Positions 37,248 through 46,803 of a stretch of DNA of 64,000 bases are shown in pieces. A program made the position numbers and the translations under genes. The notes under the pieces are model-generated. The model ran no database searches. It was not told the origin of the DNA and worked only from the letters and a program-made list of their open reading frames with translations. The stretch spans positions 45,352-109,351 of the forward strand of contig JAFUOV010000017.1 of the NCBI GenBank assembly GCA_017481745.1, written 5' to 3'. This DNA comes from Bacteroidaceae bacterium. Lineage in GTDB: Bacteria; Bacteroidota; Bacteroidia; Bacteroidales; Barnesiellaceae_A. Every line of letters begins with the position of its first letter. The stretch's first letter is position 1.

Positions 37248-38702
37248 ATGAACAAGATACACCCCGGCATAATATTGCGCGTACTCGGAATACTTCTCTG
37301 TTTCGAGGCTTTGTTCATGTTTATACCTACGGTTGTTGCCTTTGTATACAATGAGCCCGATTGTTGGGCATTCCTTGCATCCTCAATTTTTACCCTTGCC
37401 GTAGGTGCTACGTTGGCATATCGTCTGCGTAATTGTCGACAAGCAATGGGACGTCGTGATGGTGTCTTGCTGGGAACATCGGTGTGGATTGTTTTTGCCT
37501 TGATGGGTATGCTGCCCTTCTTGAGTATCAATCATTCTTTTACCGACTCTATGTTTGAAACTATCTCGGCGGTAACTACTACCGGTGCCAGCATATTTAA
37601 AGACATAGACCACCTACCCCATGGTATTCTGCTGTGGCGCTGTATGTTGCAGTGGATAGGCGGTATTGGTATCATCCTTTTTACCGTAGCCGTATTGCCT
37701 ATGCTCAATCACCGCGGAGGTATGATACTGCTCAGTACCGAAGTGTCGGGTATGGGACAATACAAGCTGAGCCCTCGCATCAGCCAGACAGCTTTGCGAT
37801 TGTGGCTTTGTTACTTTATTTTTACTGCAATATTGTGTTTCCTGTTATATGCAGGACCTATGAATCTTTTCGATGCTATATGCCATAGCCTATCGACCAT
37901 GGCAACCGGCGGATTTTCTACCCATAACGAAAGTATCGGATACTATCATTCTTCTTACATAGAGTATGTAATAACATTATTTACCTTCGTAGCCGGTATA
38001 AATTTTGCCATCATATACCGCACCGTTATGACCGACCATCAACTGCTATTCCGCTCGGAACAAGTAAAATGGTATACCATGATAATTGTTGTATGTACCG
38101 TAGTATTTACCTGTGGACTCTTCTTGCAAGGTGAATATCACTCGATCGAAATGAGTTTCCGCGCAGCTCTGTTCCACATATGTTCGGTTGTTACAAGTAC
38201 CGGATTTTCTACCGCGAATACCCTTGAATGGGGCGCATTCTATACCCTTATCATGCTATTACTTATGTTCTTTGGTGCATGTGCAGGCTCTACCAGTGGT
38301 GGCGCAAAAATAGACCGCATGGTGATACTTACCAAGAATGCTCGAAATGAATTTCATAGAGTTATACATCCCAATGTTATACGTCCGGTACTCTACAACG
38401 ACAAGGCATTGTCGCATGAAGCGGTATCGAGGGTACTTGCCTTTACGATTATGTATGTAATTGTGTGGGTATGTGGAGCTATCGTTCTTGCAGCACAAGG
38501 TGCTACCATGGGCGAGGCTGTGTATGGCTCTTTGTCGGCATTGAGTAACATGGGTATTGGTATAGGTGCCGATGCCGGTGGCTACTATTCCGACATTACT
38601 TATGGTGCTAAATGGACGCTTATGGCTCTTATGATTATAGGTCGTCTTGAGGTATTCACCGTTATAATTATTTTTATGCCTCTATTCTGGAAAAAATCGT
38701 AA
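37248..38702 (+). CDS. trkH: Trk potassium uptake membrane subunit TrkH
   Basis: K+-translocating pore subunit of the inner membrane, 484 residues from ATG 37248 (MNKIHPGIILRVLGILLCFE); an upstream GTG frame start would overlap trkA and lacks conservation. Four pore-loop regions with filter-like signatures can be seen: TTTGASIFKD, MATGGFSTHNESIG, TSTGFSTANTLEWG and SNMGIGIGADAGGY, and FGACAGSTSGGAKIDR is the TrkH/TrkG family motif. About ten membrane helices. ftsK follows after 12 bp. Confidence 0.95.
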   Translation: MNKIHPGIILRVLGILLCFEALFMFIPTVVAFVYNEPDCWAFLASSIFTLAVGATLAYRLRNCRQAMGRRDGVLLGTSVWIVFALMGMLPFLSINHSFTDSMFETISAVTTTGASIFKDIDHLPHGILLWRCMLQWIGGIGIILFTVAVLPMLNHRGGMILLSTEVSGMGQYKLSPRISQTALRLWLCYFIFTAILCFLLYAGPMNLFDAICHSLSTMATGGFSTHNESIGYYHSSYIEYVITLFTFVAGINFAIIYRTVMTDHQLLFRSEQVKWYTMIIVVCTVVFTCGLFLQGEYHSIEMSFRAALFHICSVVTSTGFSTANTLEWGAFYTLIMLLLMFFGACAGSTSGGAKIDRMVILTKNARNEFHRVIHPNVIRPVLYNDKALSHEAVSRVLAFTIMYVIVWVCGAIVLAAQGATMGEAVYGSLSALSNMGIGIGADAGGYYSDITYGAKWTLMALMIIGRLEVFTVIIIFMPLFWKKS

Positions 38703-38714
38703 CTTATTCGCATT

Positions 38715-41249
38715 ATGGCTAATACAAAGAAAAATAATAACAATAACAAGCAAAAACCCAAACAAAATACCAAGAAGAAGAGCCCTGTGTTCAATCTTTT
38801 CAAGCGTTTTGTGCACTTCTGTAAAAGCGAAACAGTTCACTTTGTTTTGGGTGTCTTCTTCTCGCTTTTCGGAGCATTTCTGCTCATAGCTCTCACCTCT
38901 TTCTTCTTTACGGGACGTGCCGACCAAAGTCTTGTAGAAAACATTCCCTTTGCGCAGCTCTTCACCATTGAAGAAGATATACAGAATTGGGCGGGTGTTA
39001 TCGGCGCTTCTGTTGCCAATGTGCTGGTAAACAGATGGATTGGACTTGCAGCTTATGTGTTTGCACTATGGGTATGTGTAGCCGGATTGCGTTTGATGCG
39101 TGTCATTGAGAAAGGATTTACAAAGGTTACTATTCTCAGTGCGCTCAGTTGTATTATTCTTTCGCTCACTTTTGGCTTTATCTTCCAACTTACACAACTC
39201 AACTCGTTTGTTGTATGGGGCGGTAATCATGGTAAAGTTATAACCGACATACTCTTCAAAGCCATTGGTTCGTGGGGTACAGGACTTATTATCCTCATTC
39301 TTTTTGTCTTATTATGTGTGCTGATAAGTCGCAGTACCATACAATTCATCAGAACCGTTCTTACGACCAATCCGTTCAGAAATCCATTCAAGTTTAAAAA
39401 ATATCCTACTGAAGAGGTTGTTACAGAAGATGTTGAGCAAGATGCAGAGTCGCAAGACGACGAAACACCTGCCAATGATGAGGTAGTTAACGATGATGAT
39501 ACCTTTGTATTTGTCAATGATAATGAAGATGACGATAATAGTGTCGTAGTAGATTTTCCCGAGAAGGAAGTGGAGATAATGGATGATGACGACGTGGTAA
39601 GTTTTGTAGAAGACGAGCAAGACGAGCCTATCGATACCATACAGATAGATGAAGCTCCTACCATTTTGTCAGGCGATGGAGAGCCTACATTCACCGTATC
39701 GACAGGTGTCAAAGAGGAACTTGTCGAAGAGGTCTTGCAGGACTACGACCCTACTCTCGATTTGCCTCGTTATCGCAAACCTACTCTTGAACTGCTTGCC
39801 GACTTACCCGACTGCTCGGGCTCGGTAGATCGCAATGAGTTGGAAACAAACAAGAAGCGTATTACCGACACGCTTATGACATACGGTATCGAAATCAGTT
39901 CGATACAAGCTACCGTTGGTCCTACCGTTACACTCTACGAGATTGTGCCGGCTCCCGGTGTGCGCATCGCCAAAATCAAGAATTTGGAAGATGATATTGC
40001 ATTGAGCCTCTCGGCTTTGGGTATACGTATTATTGCGCCCATCCCCGGCAAAGGTACTGTGGGTATTGAGGTGCCCAATAACGACCCGCAGACGGTTTCG
40101 ATGCGCTCGATTATTGCCTCTCGTAAGTTCCAAGAGAGCAAGTACGAGTTGCCTATCGCATTGGGTAAGACTATTACCAACGAAGTATTTGTTGCCGACT
40201 TGACAAAGATGCCTCACGTGCTTGTTGCAGGTGCCACAGGTCAAGGTAAATCGGTCGGATTGAATGCTATCATTACATCGTTGCTTTATAAAAAACATCC
40301 TGCCGAGTTGAAGTTTGTGCTTGTCGATCCCAAGAAGGTCGAGTTCAGCATATACTCTGCCATCGAGCGACATTTCCTTGCCAAACTGCCCGATACCGAT
40401 GAGCCTATCATTACCGATACGACCAAGGTTGTGCAAACATTGCAGTCGGTTACCCGCGAGATGGATATGCGCTACGACTTGCTCAAGGCTGCCAAGGTGC
40501 GTACTATAAAAGAGTACAATGCCAAGTTCAAGTCGCGCCATTTGTTGCCCAGCAAGGGACACCGTTTCTTGCCTTATATCGTTGTTGTGATTGACGAGTT
40601 TAGCGACCTTATCATGACTGCCGGTAAGGAGGTAGAAAGTCCTATCATCCGCATTGCACAGTTGGCTCGTGCAGTGGGTATTCACATGATTATTGCAACA
40701 CAACGTCCCTCTACCAACGTTATTACCGGTATTATTAAGGCTAACTTCCCCGCACGTATCGCCTTCCGCGTACAGTCTATGATTGACTCTCGCACAATCC
40801 TCGACTGCCCGGGTGCCAATCAGTTGATAGGTCGCGGTGATATGCTCATATCGCAAGGCGGTGAGATGGTACGTGTGCAATGTGCCTTTGTCGATACACC
40901 CGAGGTAGAAGATATATGTCGTTATATATCGGAACAGCAAAGCTATCCCGATGCTTTCTTGTTGCCCGAATATGTGGCTGAAGATGCCGAAGGTGGTGGC
41001 TCGGCAAGTTTCGATGTGAAAGATAGAGATCCTCTCTTTGAAGAGGCTGCTCGCATTATAGTTTCGTCGCAACAAGCCTCAACCTCTTCGTTGCAACGTC
41101 GCTACTCGATAGGCTACAATCGCGCCGGTCGTTTGATGGATCAGCTGGAGGCTGCCGGTATAGTAGGTCCTGCTGTGGGCGGTAAACCTCGTGAGGTGCT
41201 CGTAATGGATGTGATGCAGCTCGAAAACAAACTCGAACTTATGAAATAA
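38715..41249 (+). CDS. ftsK: DNA translocase FtsK/SpoIIIE
   Basis: Septal DNA pump that clears chromosome termini and aids dimer resolution, 844 residues. A basic, Asn/Lys-rich start is followed by four membrane helices (~40-215), then a linker of ~100 residues rich in Asp/Glu (about 225-330; for example EDVEQDAESQDDE), then the motor: alpha-beta core with Walker A GATGQGKSVGLNAIITSLL (~505-523), Walker B IVVVIDEFSDLIMTAG, and the C-terminal gamma winged helix (LQRRYSIGYNRAGRLMDQLE) that reads KOPS-like polar sequences. First of the ftsK-lolA-trxB run. Confidence 0.96.
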   Translation: MANTKKNNNNNKQKPKQNTKKKSPVFNLFKRFVHFCKSETVHFVLGVFFSLFGAFLLIALTSFFFTGRADQSLVENIPFAQLFTIEEDIQNWAGVIGASVANVLVNRWIGLAAYVFALWVCVAGLRLMRVIEKGFTKVTILSALSCIILSLTFGFIFQLTQLNSFVVWGGNHGKVITDILFKAIGSWGTGLIILILFVLLCVLISRSTIQFIRTVLTTNPFRNPFKFKKYPTEEVVTEDVEQDAESQDDETPANDEVVNDDDTFVFVNDNEDDDNSVVVDFPEKEVEIMDDDDVVSFVEDEQDEPIDTIQIDEAPTILSGDGEPTFTVSTGVKEELVEEVLQDYDPTLDLPRYRKPTLELLADLPDCSGSVDRNELETNKKRITDTLMTYGIEISSIQATVGPTVTLYEIVPAPGVRIAKIKNLEDDIALSLSALGIRIIAPIPGKGTVGIEVPNNDPQTVSMRSIIASRKFQESKYELPIALGKTITNEVFVADLTKMPHVLVAGATGQGKSVGLNAIITSLLYKKHPAELKFVLVDPKKVEFSIYSAIERHFLAKLPDTDEPIITDTTKVVQTLQSVTREMDMRYDLLKAAKVRTIKEYNAKFKSRHLLPSKGHRFLPYIVVVIDEFSDLIMTAGKEVESPIIRIAQLARAVGIHMIIATQRPSTNVITGIIKANFPARIAFRVQSMIDSRTILDCPGANQLIGRGDMLISQGGEMVRVQCAFVDTPEVEDICRYISEQQSYPDAFLLPEYVAEDAEGGGSASFDVKDRDPLFEEAARIIVSSQQASTSSLQRRYSIGYNRAGRLMDQLEAAGIVGPAVGGKPREVLVMDVMQLENKLELMK

Positions 41250-41256
41250 TATAGTT

Positions 41257-41877
41257 ATGAAAAGACTCGCTTCAATATTAGCAATGTTGTTCTGCACCCT
41301 TTCGCTTATGGCTCAAAGCGATGCTAATGCTTTCTTGGATAACGTCGTTTCTCGTTTCCGTAAAGCGCCCGGTATAACTGCCGATTTCACCCTCAAAGGC
41401 GATGTCCAAAGCGGTATCTACATGCAAGGCGTAATGAAGATGAAAGGACAGAAATTTGCCTTTACGACCAACGATATGTCCTCGTGGTACGATGGTAAAA
41501 CTATGTGGACCTATGCCGTAGGTATTCAAGAAGTGAATATAACCGAACCCACCAAACAAGAGTTGGCAGAGGTAAATCCTTGCATGCTGCTCGATACTTA
41601 TAAAAGTTCGTTTACTGTGAGCGAACAGCCATCAAACCATAAAGGAGAGCGTCTCTTTAAGTTGGTTCCAACCAAGCGCAATACAAGCGTTAAGCATATT
41701 CTGCTCACTATTGCAACGGCTACTATGTCGCCCATCTCGTTTGAGATTGTAAGTAATAGTGGGCATACCGTACTTGTTGCCATTACCAATTATAATGACA
41801 GCAAAGCCCTGCCCGATGCCGCATTTACATTCGATGCATCGCAATACAATGGTGTTGAAATAGTTGATTTAAGATAA
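41257..41877 (+). CDS. LolA-like outer-membrane lipoprotein carrier
   Basis: 206-residue periplasmic protein of the LolA/LppC-like fold. The signal peptide is MKRLASILAMLFCTLSLMAQ. The mature part shows typical LolA lines: FLDNVVSRFRKAPGITADFT (N-terminal helix), YMQGVMKMKGQKFAFTTND, WYDGKTMWTYAVGIQEVNIT and the C-terminal FTFDASQYNGVEIVDLR. The family moves lipoproteins from the inner to the outer membrane. It is 7 bp after ftsK, an arrangement common in Bacteroidales. The name lolA is not used because Bacteroidota carry several divergent homologues. Confidence 0.87.
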   Translation: MKRLASILAMLFCTLSLMAQSDANAFLDNVVSRFRKAPGITADFTLKGDVQSGIYMQGVMKMKGQKFAFTTNDMSSWYDGKTMWTYAVGIQEVNITEPTKQELAEVNPCMLLDTYKSSFTVSEQPSNHKGERLFKLVPTKRNTSVKHILLTIATATMSPISFEIVSNSGHTVLVAITNYNDSKALPDAAFTFDASQYNGVEIVDLR

Positions 41878-41903
41878 TTTATTAACCTCAAAAATTTAAT
41901 AAT

Positions 41904-42851
41904 ATGGAAACTACAGAAAGAACAAAATGTCTTATTATCGGTTCAGGTCCTGCCGGATTTACAGCCGCTATCTATGCATCGCGTGCCGACCTTGCTCCTA
42001 TTCTCTATGAAGGTATGGTGCCCGGTGGTCAGTTGACAATCACTACCGAAATCGAGAACTTCCCCGGTTATCCCGAGGGCATTTCGGGTACAGCCATGAT
42101 GGAAGATTTGCGCAAGCAAGCTGCTCGTTTTGGTACAGATATTCGCAATGGCGAAGTAACAGCTATTGATGCATCGGTACGTCCTTTCCGCGTTACTATT
42201 GATGGTAACAAGGTGATAGAAACCGATACATTAATATATGCCACAGGTGCTTCTGCCAAGTATTTGGGTCTTCCCGACGAGGTGAAGTATGCCGGTATGG
42301 GCGTTTCGGCTTGCGCTACTTGCGACGGTTTCTTCTACCGCAAGAAAGTTGTTGCCGTTGTAGGCGGTGGCGATACTGCTTGTGAAGAGGCTGTATATCT
42401 TTCGCACCTTGCCAAGCAAGTATACTTATTGGTTCGCCGCGACCAATTGCGTGCATCAAACATCATGCAAGAGCGTGTTAAGAATACCGAGAATATCACT
42501 ATCTTGTGGGAAACTCAAGCCGAAGGTCTTTATGGCGAAAACGGTGTTGAAGGTGCATATATCGTTAAGCACAAAGGAACCGATAAAGAGGTACGTGAGC
42601 AACTTCCTATCGACGGTTTCTTCCTCGCAATCGGTCATAAACCCAATGCCGACCTCCTCAAAGGTCAAGTTGAACTTGATGAGCATGGCTATATCGTAAC
42701 CAAACCCTATACATCAGAAACCAACATCCCGGGTCTTTATGCTGCCGGCGACGTTGCCGATCCTCGTTATCGCCAAGCTATCACAGCTGCTGCTTCGGGT
42801 TGTCGTGCCGCTATTGATGCCAAGAACTATATCTTGATGAACAATCTCTAA
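41904..42851 (+). CDS. trxB: Thioredoxin-disulfide reductase
   Basis: NADPH-dependent FAD enzyme that reduces thioredoxin, 315 residues, low-molecular-weight type. FAD site IIGSGPAGFTAAIYASRADL, redox-active CATC (SACATCDGFFYRKK, Cys around 135-138), NADPH site VVGGGDTACEEAVYLSHLA, and FAD end motif GLYAAGDVADPRYRQAITAA. It lies 26 bp after the lolA-like gene and is followed by a long hairpin. Confidence 0.96.
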   Translation: METTERTKCLIIGSGPAGFTAAIYASRADLAPILYEGMVPGGQLTITTEIENFPGYPEGISGTAMMEDLRKQAARFGTDIRNGEVTAIDASVRPFRVTIDGNKVIETDTLIYATGASAKYLGLPDEVKYAGMGVSACATCDGFFYRKKVVAVVGGGDTACEEAVYLSHLAKQVYLLVRRDQLRASNIMQERVKNTENITILWETQAEGLYGENGVEGAYIVKHKGTDKEVREQLPIDGFFLAIGHKPNADLLKGQVELDEHGYIVTKPYTSETNIPGLYAAGDVADPRYRQAITAAASGCRAAIDAKNYILMNNL

Positions 42852-42883
42852 TCGCACTTGACTTTGGTCGAGCTATACTTATA

Positions 42884-42934
42884 ATAATGGCAATGTGCCT
42901 TGACCATCGTGTCGGCACATTGCCATTATAATTT
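42884..42934 (+). terminator. Long intrinsic terminator after trxB
   Basis: 16-bp perfect stem ATAATGGCAATGTGCC (42884-42899) / GGCACATTGCCATTAT (42914-42929), followed by AATTT. Confidence 0.8.
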
Positions 42935-43002
42935 GATGCTGAAAAATAGTGTTAAATAACATTATTTTGACGTTTTAAAGCCCAATGTATTAAAATTTTA
43001 GT

Positions 43003-43010
43003 TATTTTTG
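43003..43010 (+). promoter_or_regulatory. -7 element of the Crp-family gene
   Basis: TATTTTTG at 43003-43010 agrees with TAnnTTTG, 29 bp before the start codon. No clear -33 element. Confidence 0.5.
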
Positions 43011-43038
43011 TCCCGCATTATGATAATATGCGGCAGAA

Positions 43039-43740
43039 ATGGTAAAAAAGAGTACATTAGAGTCTATTTTGCAAAATGAAATGTCCGATTTCTGGGCGTT
43101 GCTCGATAGTGAAGAGAAGCGCATCATATCCGACAATTTCAAAATACAAAATTTTAAGAAAAACGAAGTCATCTACAGCGAGGGCGATAAACCTTCGCAG
43201 TTGATGTATTTGCTCAAAGGTAAGGTTAAGGTTTACAAGAAAGGTAATGGCGATCGCAATCAGATCATCCGTATGATACGCCCGGGACAATATTTTGGCT
43301 ATCGTGCCTATTTTGCCAAGGAAGATTACGTAACATCGGGTGCAGCCATAGAGCCCACCCAAGTATGTTTCTTGCCCATGCCCCTTGTCGAGGAGCACAT
43401 ACGTCGTAACAACGACCTCGCTTTCTTCTTCATCAGAGATCTTGCCAATAACCTTGGACAATCGGATACTCGCACCGTTAACCTCACACAGAAACACATA
43501 CGTGGTCGTCTTGCCGAGTCGCTTATGGTTCTGTACGACAACTATGGCTACGAGCCCGATAGTACTACTCTCAATATCTACCTATCGCGTGAAGATCTTG
43601 CCAACTTGTCCAATATGACAACATCCAATGCTATACGCACACTCACAGCCTTTGCATCGGAGCATCTTATCACAGTAGACGGTCGTAAGATAAAAATCCT
43701 CAACGAAGAGGAGTTGCGCCGCATCAGTAAATATGGATAA
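43039..43740 (+). CDS. Crp/Fnr-family transcriptional regulator
   Basis: 233 residues. The N-terminal cyclic-nucleotide-binding-type beta barrel spans ~20-135 (IYSEGDKPSQLMYLLKGKVK), with a degenerate phosphate-binding cassette, so cAMP binding is doubtful. A long dimer helix follows, then a Crp-type winged HTH at ~165-225 (LSREDLANLSNMTTSNAIRT, recognition helix within). No N-terminal Cys cluster for an Fe-S centre, so it is not a classical oxygen-sensing Fnr. It stands alone after trxB, between terminators. The target genes are not known. Confidence 0.88.
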   Translation: MVKKSTLESILQNEMSDFWALLDSEEKRIISDNFKIQNFKKNEVIYSEGDKPSQLMYLLKGKVKVYKKGNGDRNQIIRMIRPGQYFGYRAYFAKEDYVTSGAAIEPTQVCFLPMPLVEEHIRRNNDLAFFFIRDLANNLGQSDTRTVNLTQKHIRGRLAESLMVLYDNYGYEPDSTTLNIYLSREDLANLSNMTTSNAIRTLTAFASEHLITVDGRKIKILNEEELRRISKYG

Positions 43741-43765
43741 TAGGTAATAAAAAGATTCATAAAAT

Positions 43766-43803
43766 CACGAGGCGATGCTCACATAATTGAGCATCGCCTC
43801 GTG
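43766..43803. terminator. Shared convergent terminator
   Basis: 15-bp perfect stem CACGAGGCGATGCTC (43766-43780) / GAGCATCGCCTCGTG (43789-43803) between the convergent crp-type gene and the LRR gene. The T tracts are poor on both sides, so its efficiency is uncertain. Confidence 0.65.
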
Positions 43804-43820
43804 ACATTAAAAGCATCATA

Positions 43821-44876
43821 TTAGTAGTTCCACTCGCCGGCTACCATACGCAGGTTGTAGTCGCCCGTCGTACGTAGGTCGGTTATTTGGTTGTAACGAC
43901 AGTTTATATAGATAAGATTGGGACATTGCGATACGTCGAGAGTCATCAGTTGGTTGTTGTCGCACAAGAGCCTTTGCAGCATGCTCTGACCACTCAAGTC
44001 GAGCGTTGACAAGTCATTGTACGAACAGTCTACAAACGACAGCTTGTCTGTGCCCGTCAGGTTGATAGCCGTCAGGTCGTTGTACGAGCATACAAGGTCC
44101 ATCAGCGCAGTGCAGTTGACAAGCGATAGCCCTGTCATGTTATTGTCGCTGCATACCAACGAAACAAGCGATGTGAGGTCTTGAATGTATAGATTTTTGA
44201 TGCGGTTGTTGTCTATATTAAGGTTTCGCAACTCAAGCGTACCGGTCAGGCTCAAGTTTGTGAGTTGGTTGTATCCGCAATAGAGGTTGCGTAGGTTGGT
44301 GCAACTATCGACATCCAACTGCTGCAAATGACAACTTTGCACATAGAGAGCCTCCAACTTTGTTGCACCTTTTACGCTGAACGACACAAACAGGTTGTTC
44401 GAGCAGTTCAGTGTATTGAGTTGTGGCGCACCCGTTATAGATAGCTCCGTAAGGTGGTTGCGCGAGCAATTCATGCGAGTCAATGCAGTGCAGCCATTCA
44501 GTTGCAATTTGTCAATATGATTGCGACTCACATCCAGCATTTGCAGCGCCGAGCAACCCGTTACATCGACCTTCGTTATACTGTTGCGTGCCACATCGAG
44601 GCGTTGCAACGCGACAAAGTTCGACACATTGAGGTTGCCAGCCAACTCGCGGTCGCGCCACTCTATCGAGGTAACATTACCATTGTTATTCCACACCACC
44701 CCACGCCACGTAGTTGGGTCGTTTACAACAATGCCAAGTCGTATATAATTGGCATCACCACGAGCCGAAGTCGATTGTAAGAACTGTTTTAGTTGATTTA
44801 CTTCCTTTTTGTTGGGAGCTGCAAGCGCTGTTATAGCGAATAAAAGAGTAGCAGCCAAAAACATCATCTTTTTCAT
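43821..44876 (-). CDS. Exported leucine-rich repeat protein, internalin-like
   Basis: 351 residues. Signal peptide (MKKMMFLAATLLFAITALAA), then a cap, then ~12 repeats of about 21 residues in the form L-x-x-L-x-C/N-x-N-x-L (CTALTRMNCSRNHLTELSIT, GAPQLNTLNCSNNLFVSFSV, SCTNLRNLYCGYNQLTNLSL). The regular Cys at the inner turn is typical of Bacteroidota and internalin-like LRRs. There is no lipobox, membrane anchor or type IX tail, so it is probably periplasmic or released. It ends next to the convergent hairpin. No ligand can be inferred. It differs from the BspA-type LRR at 2948-3811. Confidence 0.85.
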   Translation of the reverse strand: MKKMMFLAATLLFAITALAAPNKKEVNQLKQFLQSTSARGDANYIRLGIVVNDPTTWRGVVWNNNGNVTSIEWRDRELAGNLNVSNFVALQRLDVARNSITKVDVTGCSALQMLDVSRNHIDKLQLNGCTALTRMNCSRNHLTELSITGAPQLNTLNCSNNLFVSFSVKGATKLEALYVQSCHLQQLDVDSCTNLRNLYCGYNQLTNLSLTGTLELRNLNIDNNRIKNLYIQDLTSLVSLVCSDNNMTGLSLVNCTALMDLVCSYNDLTAINLTGTDKLSFVDCSYNDLSTLDLSGQSMLQRLLCDNNQLMTLDVSQCPNLIYINCRYNQITDLRTTGDYNLRMVAGEWNY

Positions 44877-44978
44877 AGCGGGGTTGTTTTAGTGAATTAC
44901 ATTCATATTGAATCAATGCACAATAACAACAATGCTATAATATGTTTTGTTTATCCACATCCATTAATTGAATAAAAT

Positions 44979-45015
44979 TATAAAAGGGATTGTGATATGT
45001 TAATATCTCAATCCC
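44979..45015 (-). terminator. Intrinsic terminator of the lipoprotein operon
   Basis: Minus strand: GGGATTG-A-GATAT, loop, ATATC-A-CAATCCC, then TTTTATAATTTT. The stem is 12 bp with one symmetric mismatch. It lies 26 bp past the last lipoprotein stop; the rest of the 165-bp gap shows nothing else. Confidence 0.8.
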
Positions 45016-45041
45016 AGTACAGCAATTTATAGTTATAAAAA

Positions 45042-45734
45042 CTATTTATTTTTAAGCATATGTGATTCTATTTCGCTAATCATTGCCGAATGGTCAAATG
45101 CTTTCAATGCTGAAAGATATGCTTTTTCTATCGCCTTTGAACCTACCTCGAAGCGCAATTCCGGCCATGCTAAGGTCTTATTTAGCTCTCTGTTTTCTTC
45201 GCTGTCTTTGCTCAATTCGCAATGACCTGCAACTTCTGGTGTTGCATATACAACCAAGTTGTTTTTATCTGTAACATCTATACTCAGCACTACATCACTA
45301 TACCAACCTATTGCTTCGGCATAAGATACTTCAAATTTTATTATATTGATATTGAAATAATAATCGGGTGCAATGTAATCAACCGGAGTAAAACCGACAT
45401 TACGTAAATAATCGAAATACGTATTTTTTACTAAAGTAATTTCATTGGGTATAGCGTATAGATTGGTATAATTGTATATCGGCTCGTTGTTTTTATCTAA
45501 AAATGATTTTAAAATTTTTTTATTAGAACGTTTATCATTCACATTGACTGATATATTGCATGCGGTTTTTACCTTATATGTTCCAATTTCTGTGTAATGT
45601 GGTTTTTCTAATTGAAAAGCTGCACTATTGTCGAATAGCTTGTAAAAATTAGATTGTGAGTTTTTAAAGAGTGATGAACATGAGGTAAATAACAATACGA
45701 TAATTGTTGCAATTGCAAGTAGACTTTTTTTCAT
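45042..45734 (-). CDS. Lipoprotein of unknown function, paralogue of the upstream gene
   Basis: 230 residues with a lipobox (IIVLLFTSC, Cys near residue 19). Its core (NVNDKRSNKKILKSFLD ... YLRNVGFTPVDYIAPDYYFN ... VSYAEAIGWYSDVVLSIDVT) aligns line by line with residues ~60-160 of the 45806-46783 product (SIKDLRANKSILKKYDN ... YMRTMGFNLDSDISSDYMMN ... VSYLSGIGWNGTVSLTLEIF), so the two arose by tandem duplication. The end matches too (KAIEKAYLSALKAFD against KAMNEAFVAALKDVD), but the PEGA-like tail is missing here. Overall it recalls the YajG-type lipoprotein fold (inference). The gene is AT-rich. Confidence 0.8.
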   Translation of the reverse strand: MKKSLLAIATIIVLLFTSCSSLFKNSQSNFYKLFDNSAAFQLEKPHYTEIGTYKVKTACNISVNVNDKRSNKKILKSFLDKNNEPIYNYTNLYAIPNEITLVKNTYFDYLRNVGFTPVDYIAPDYYFNINIIKFEVSYAEAIGWYSDVVLSIDVTDKNNLVVYATPEVAGHCELSKDSEENRELNKTLAWPELRFEVGSKAIEKAYLSALKAFDHSAMISEIESHMLKNK

Positions 45735-45753
45735 AGCTTAAAATTTCTGATAT

Positions 45754-45790
45754 GAGGCTGTACCAAAATTTTGTATTTTGACACAGCCTC
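45754..45790 (-). terminator. Hairpin between paralogous lipoprotein genes
   Basis: GAGGCTGT (45754-45761) / ACAGCCTC (45783-45790) in the 71-bp gap. It lacks a good T run on the minus strand, so it may act as an attenuator or processing site that lowers expression of the last gene. Confidence 0.5.
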
Positions 45791-45805
45791 TATCTTATGA
45801 AACAA

Positions 45806-46783
45806 TTATTCCTCTTTTATCAAATTGAATTTAGTTGAGATCTCTTTTTGGTCAATTGCTTGACGCAGGTTGAAGCGTTTCTTTTGAGTTATATAGCCTG
45901 CTTTTTCGCAAGTAACCTCAATCTGCACATTACCCGAGTTGTTGTATGTAAGACCCACGATGTCGAATGTTTCGGTAGTTTCGTACGGCGTGCTACCTAC
46001 ATAGTTTTGGTTTGTATTCTTTACATCGGGAGTTGACGATACCACACGCAATGAAATGTCGGCACCTTTGGGCGCAGAATCGAGATACCAACGTATAACA
46101 GTCGATTCGAGCGATGTGTTACCTTCGCCTTGTACTTGTTTATTTGCCTCTTGTGATGGTTTAGAAGCTTTTTTCAAGAAATATGCAATTCTATCCCAAT
46201 CAACATCTTTGAGAGCTGCAACAAATGCTTCGTTCATAGCTTTGCTGGCAGTAACAAAGTCTGTAGGATTGCCATATATATGAACGCGACCTGTAGCACT
46301 CACATTAGGATAAACAAGTTTTTGGTCGGCATCAAAAATTTCCAATGTCAATGATACTGTTCCATTCCAACCTATTCCAGAGAGGTAGCTGACGTTGTAT
46401 TCTCTAATAGCAAGATTCATCATATAATCAGATGATATATCCGAATCAAGGTTAAAGCCCATTGTACGCATATATTTTCGTGTACTCTCTGATACAAACG
46501 AGGGTATGTCTGGATTTACATATACAGTGGGTTTACTTGTAACACTACCATTGTCGTATTTTTTTAGTATACTCTTATTTGCTCGCAAGTCTTTTATACT
46601 TAGTCTGATACCATAGTCCATTTCTAAATATCGGTTTGATTGTGCTTCTTCAACCAATGCTAGATTTACTGTGTAGTGTGTAGGTGTTGCTTCTACTACT
46701 TTGGGTGTTCTCCTGAGTAAGCTACAAGATGACATTGAGAATAAAAAAGCAATGCCGGCGATTAATAGAACTGATTTTTTCAT
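45806..46783 (-). CDS. Lipoprotein with duplicated core and PEGA-like C-terminal domain
   Basis: 325 residues. Lipobox near residue 20 (FLFSMSSCSLLRRTP). Residues ~40-200 form the core shared with the downstream paralogue. A Gln/Ser/Lys-rich linker (~205-225, KPSQEANKQVQGEGN) leads to a C-terminal beta domain of ~95 residues that looks like PEGA: YVGSTPYETTETFDIVGL, then VEVTCEKAG-like and YITQKKRFNLRQ. PEGA domains are small extracytoplasmic beta domains that often bind cell-surface components. It lies between the 176-residue lipoprotein (20 bp) and its paralogue (71 bp). The function is unknown; no enzyme motif. Confidence 0.82.
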   Translation of the reverse strand: MKKSVLLIAGIAFLFSMSSCSLLRRTPKVVEATPTHYTVNLALVEEAQSNRYLEMDYGIRLSIKDLRANKSILKKYDNGSVTSKPTVYVNPDIPSFVSESTRKYMRTMGFNLDSDISSDYMMNLAIREYNVSYLSGIGWNGTVSLTLEIFDADQKLVYPNVSATGRVHIYGNPTDFVTASKAMNEAFVAALKDVDWDRIAYFLKKASKPSQEANKQVQGEGNTSLESTVIRWYLDSAPKGADISLRVVSSTPDVKNTNQNYVGSTPYETTETFDIVGLTYNNSGNVQIEVTCEKAGYITQKKRFNLRQAIDQKEISTKFNLIKEE

Positions 46784-46803
46784 ACTATTAAATTAAAATT
46801 AAA

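Noticed and set aside
39804..41075. 423-codon ORF on the minus strand
   Set aside because: Antisense to the ftsK motor domain; no recognisable domain and His/Thr/Cys-rich shadow composition.
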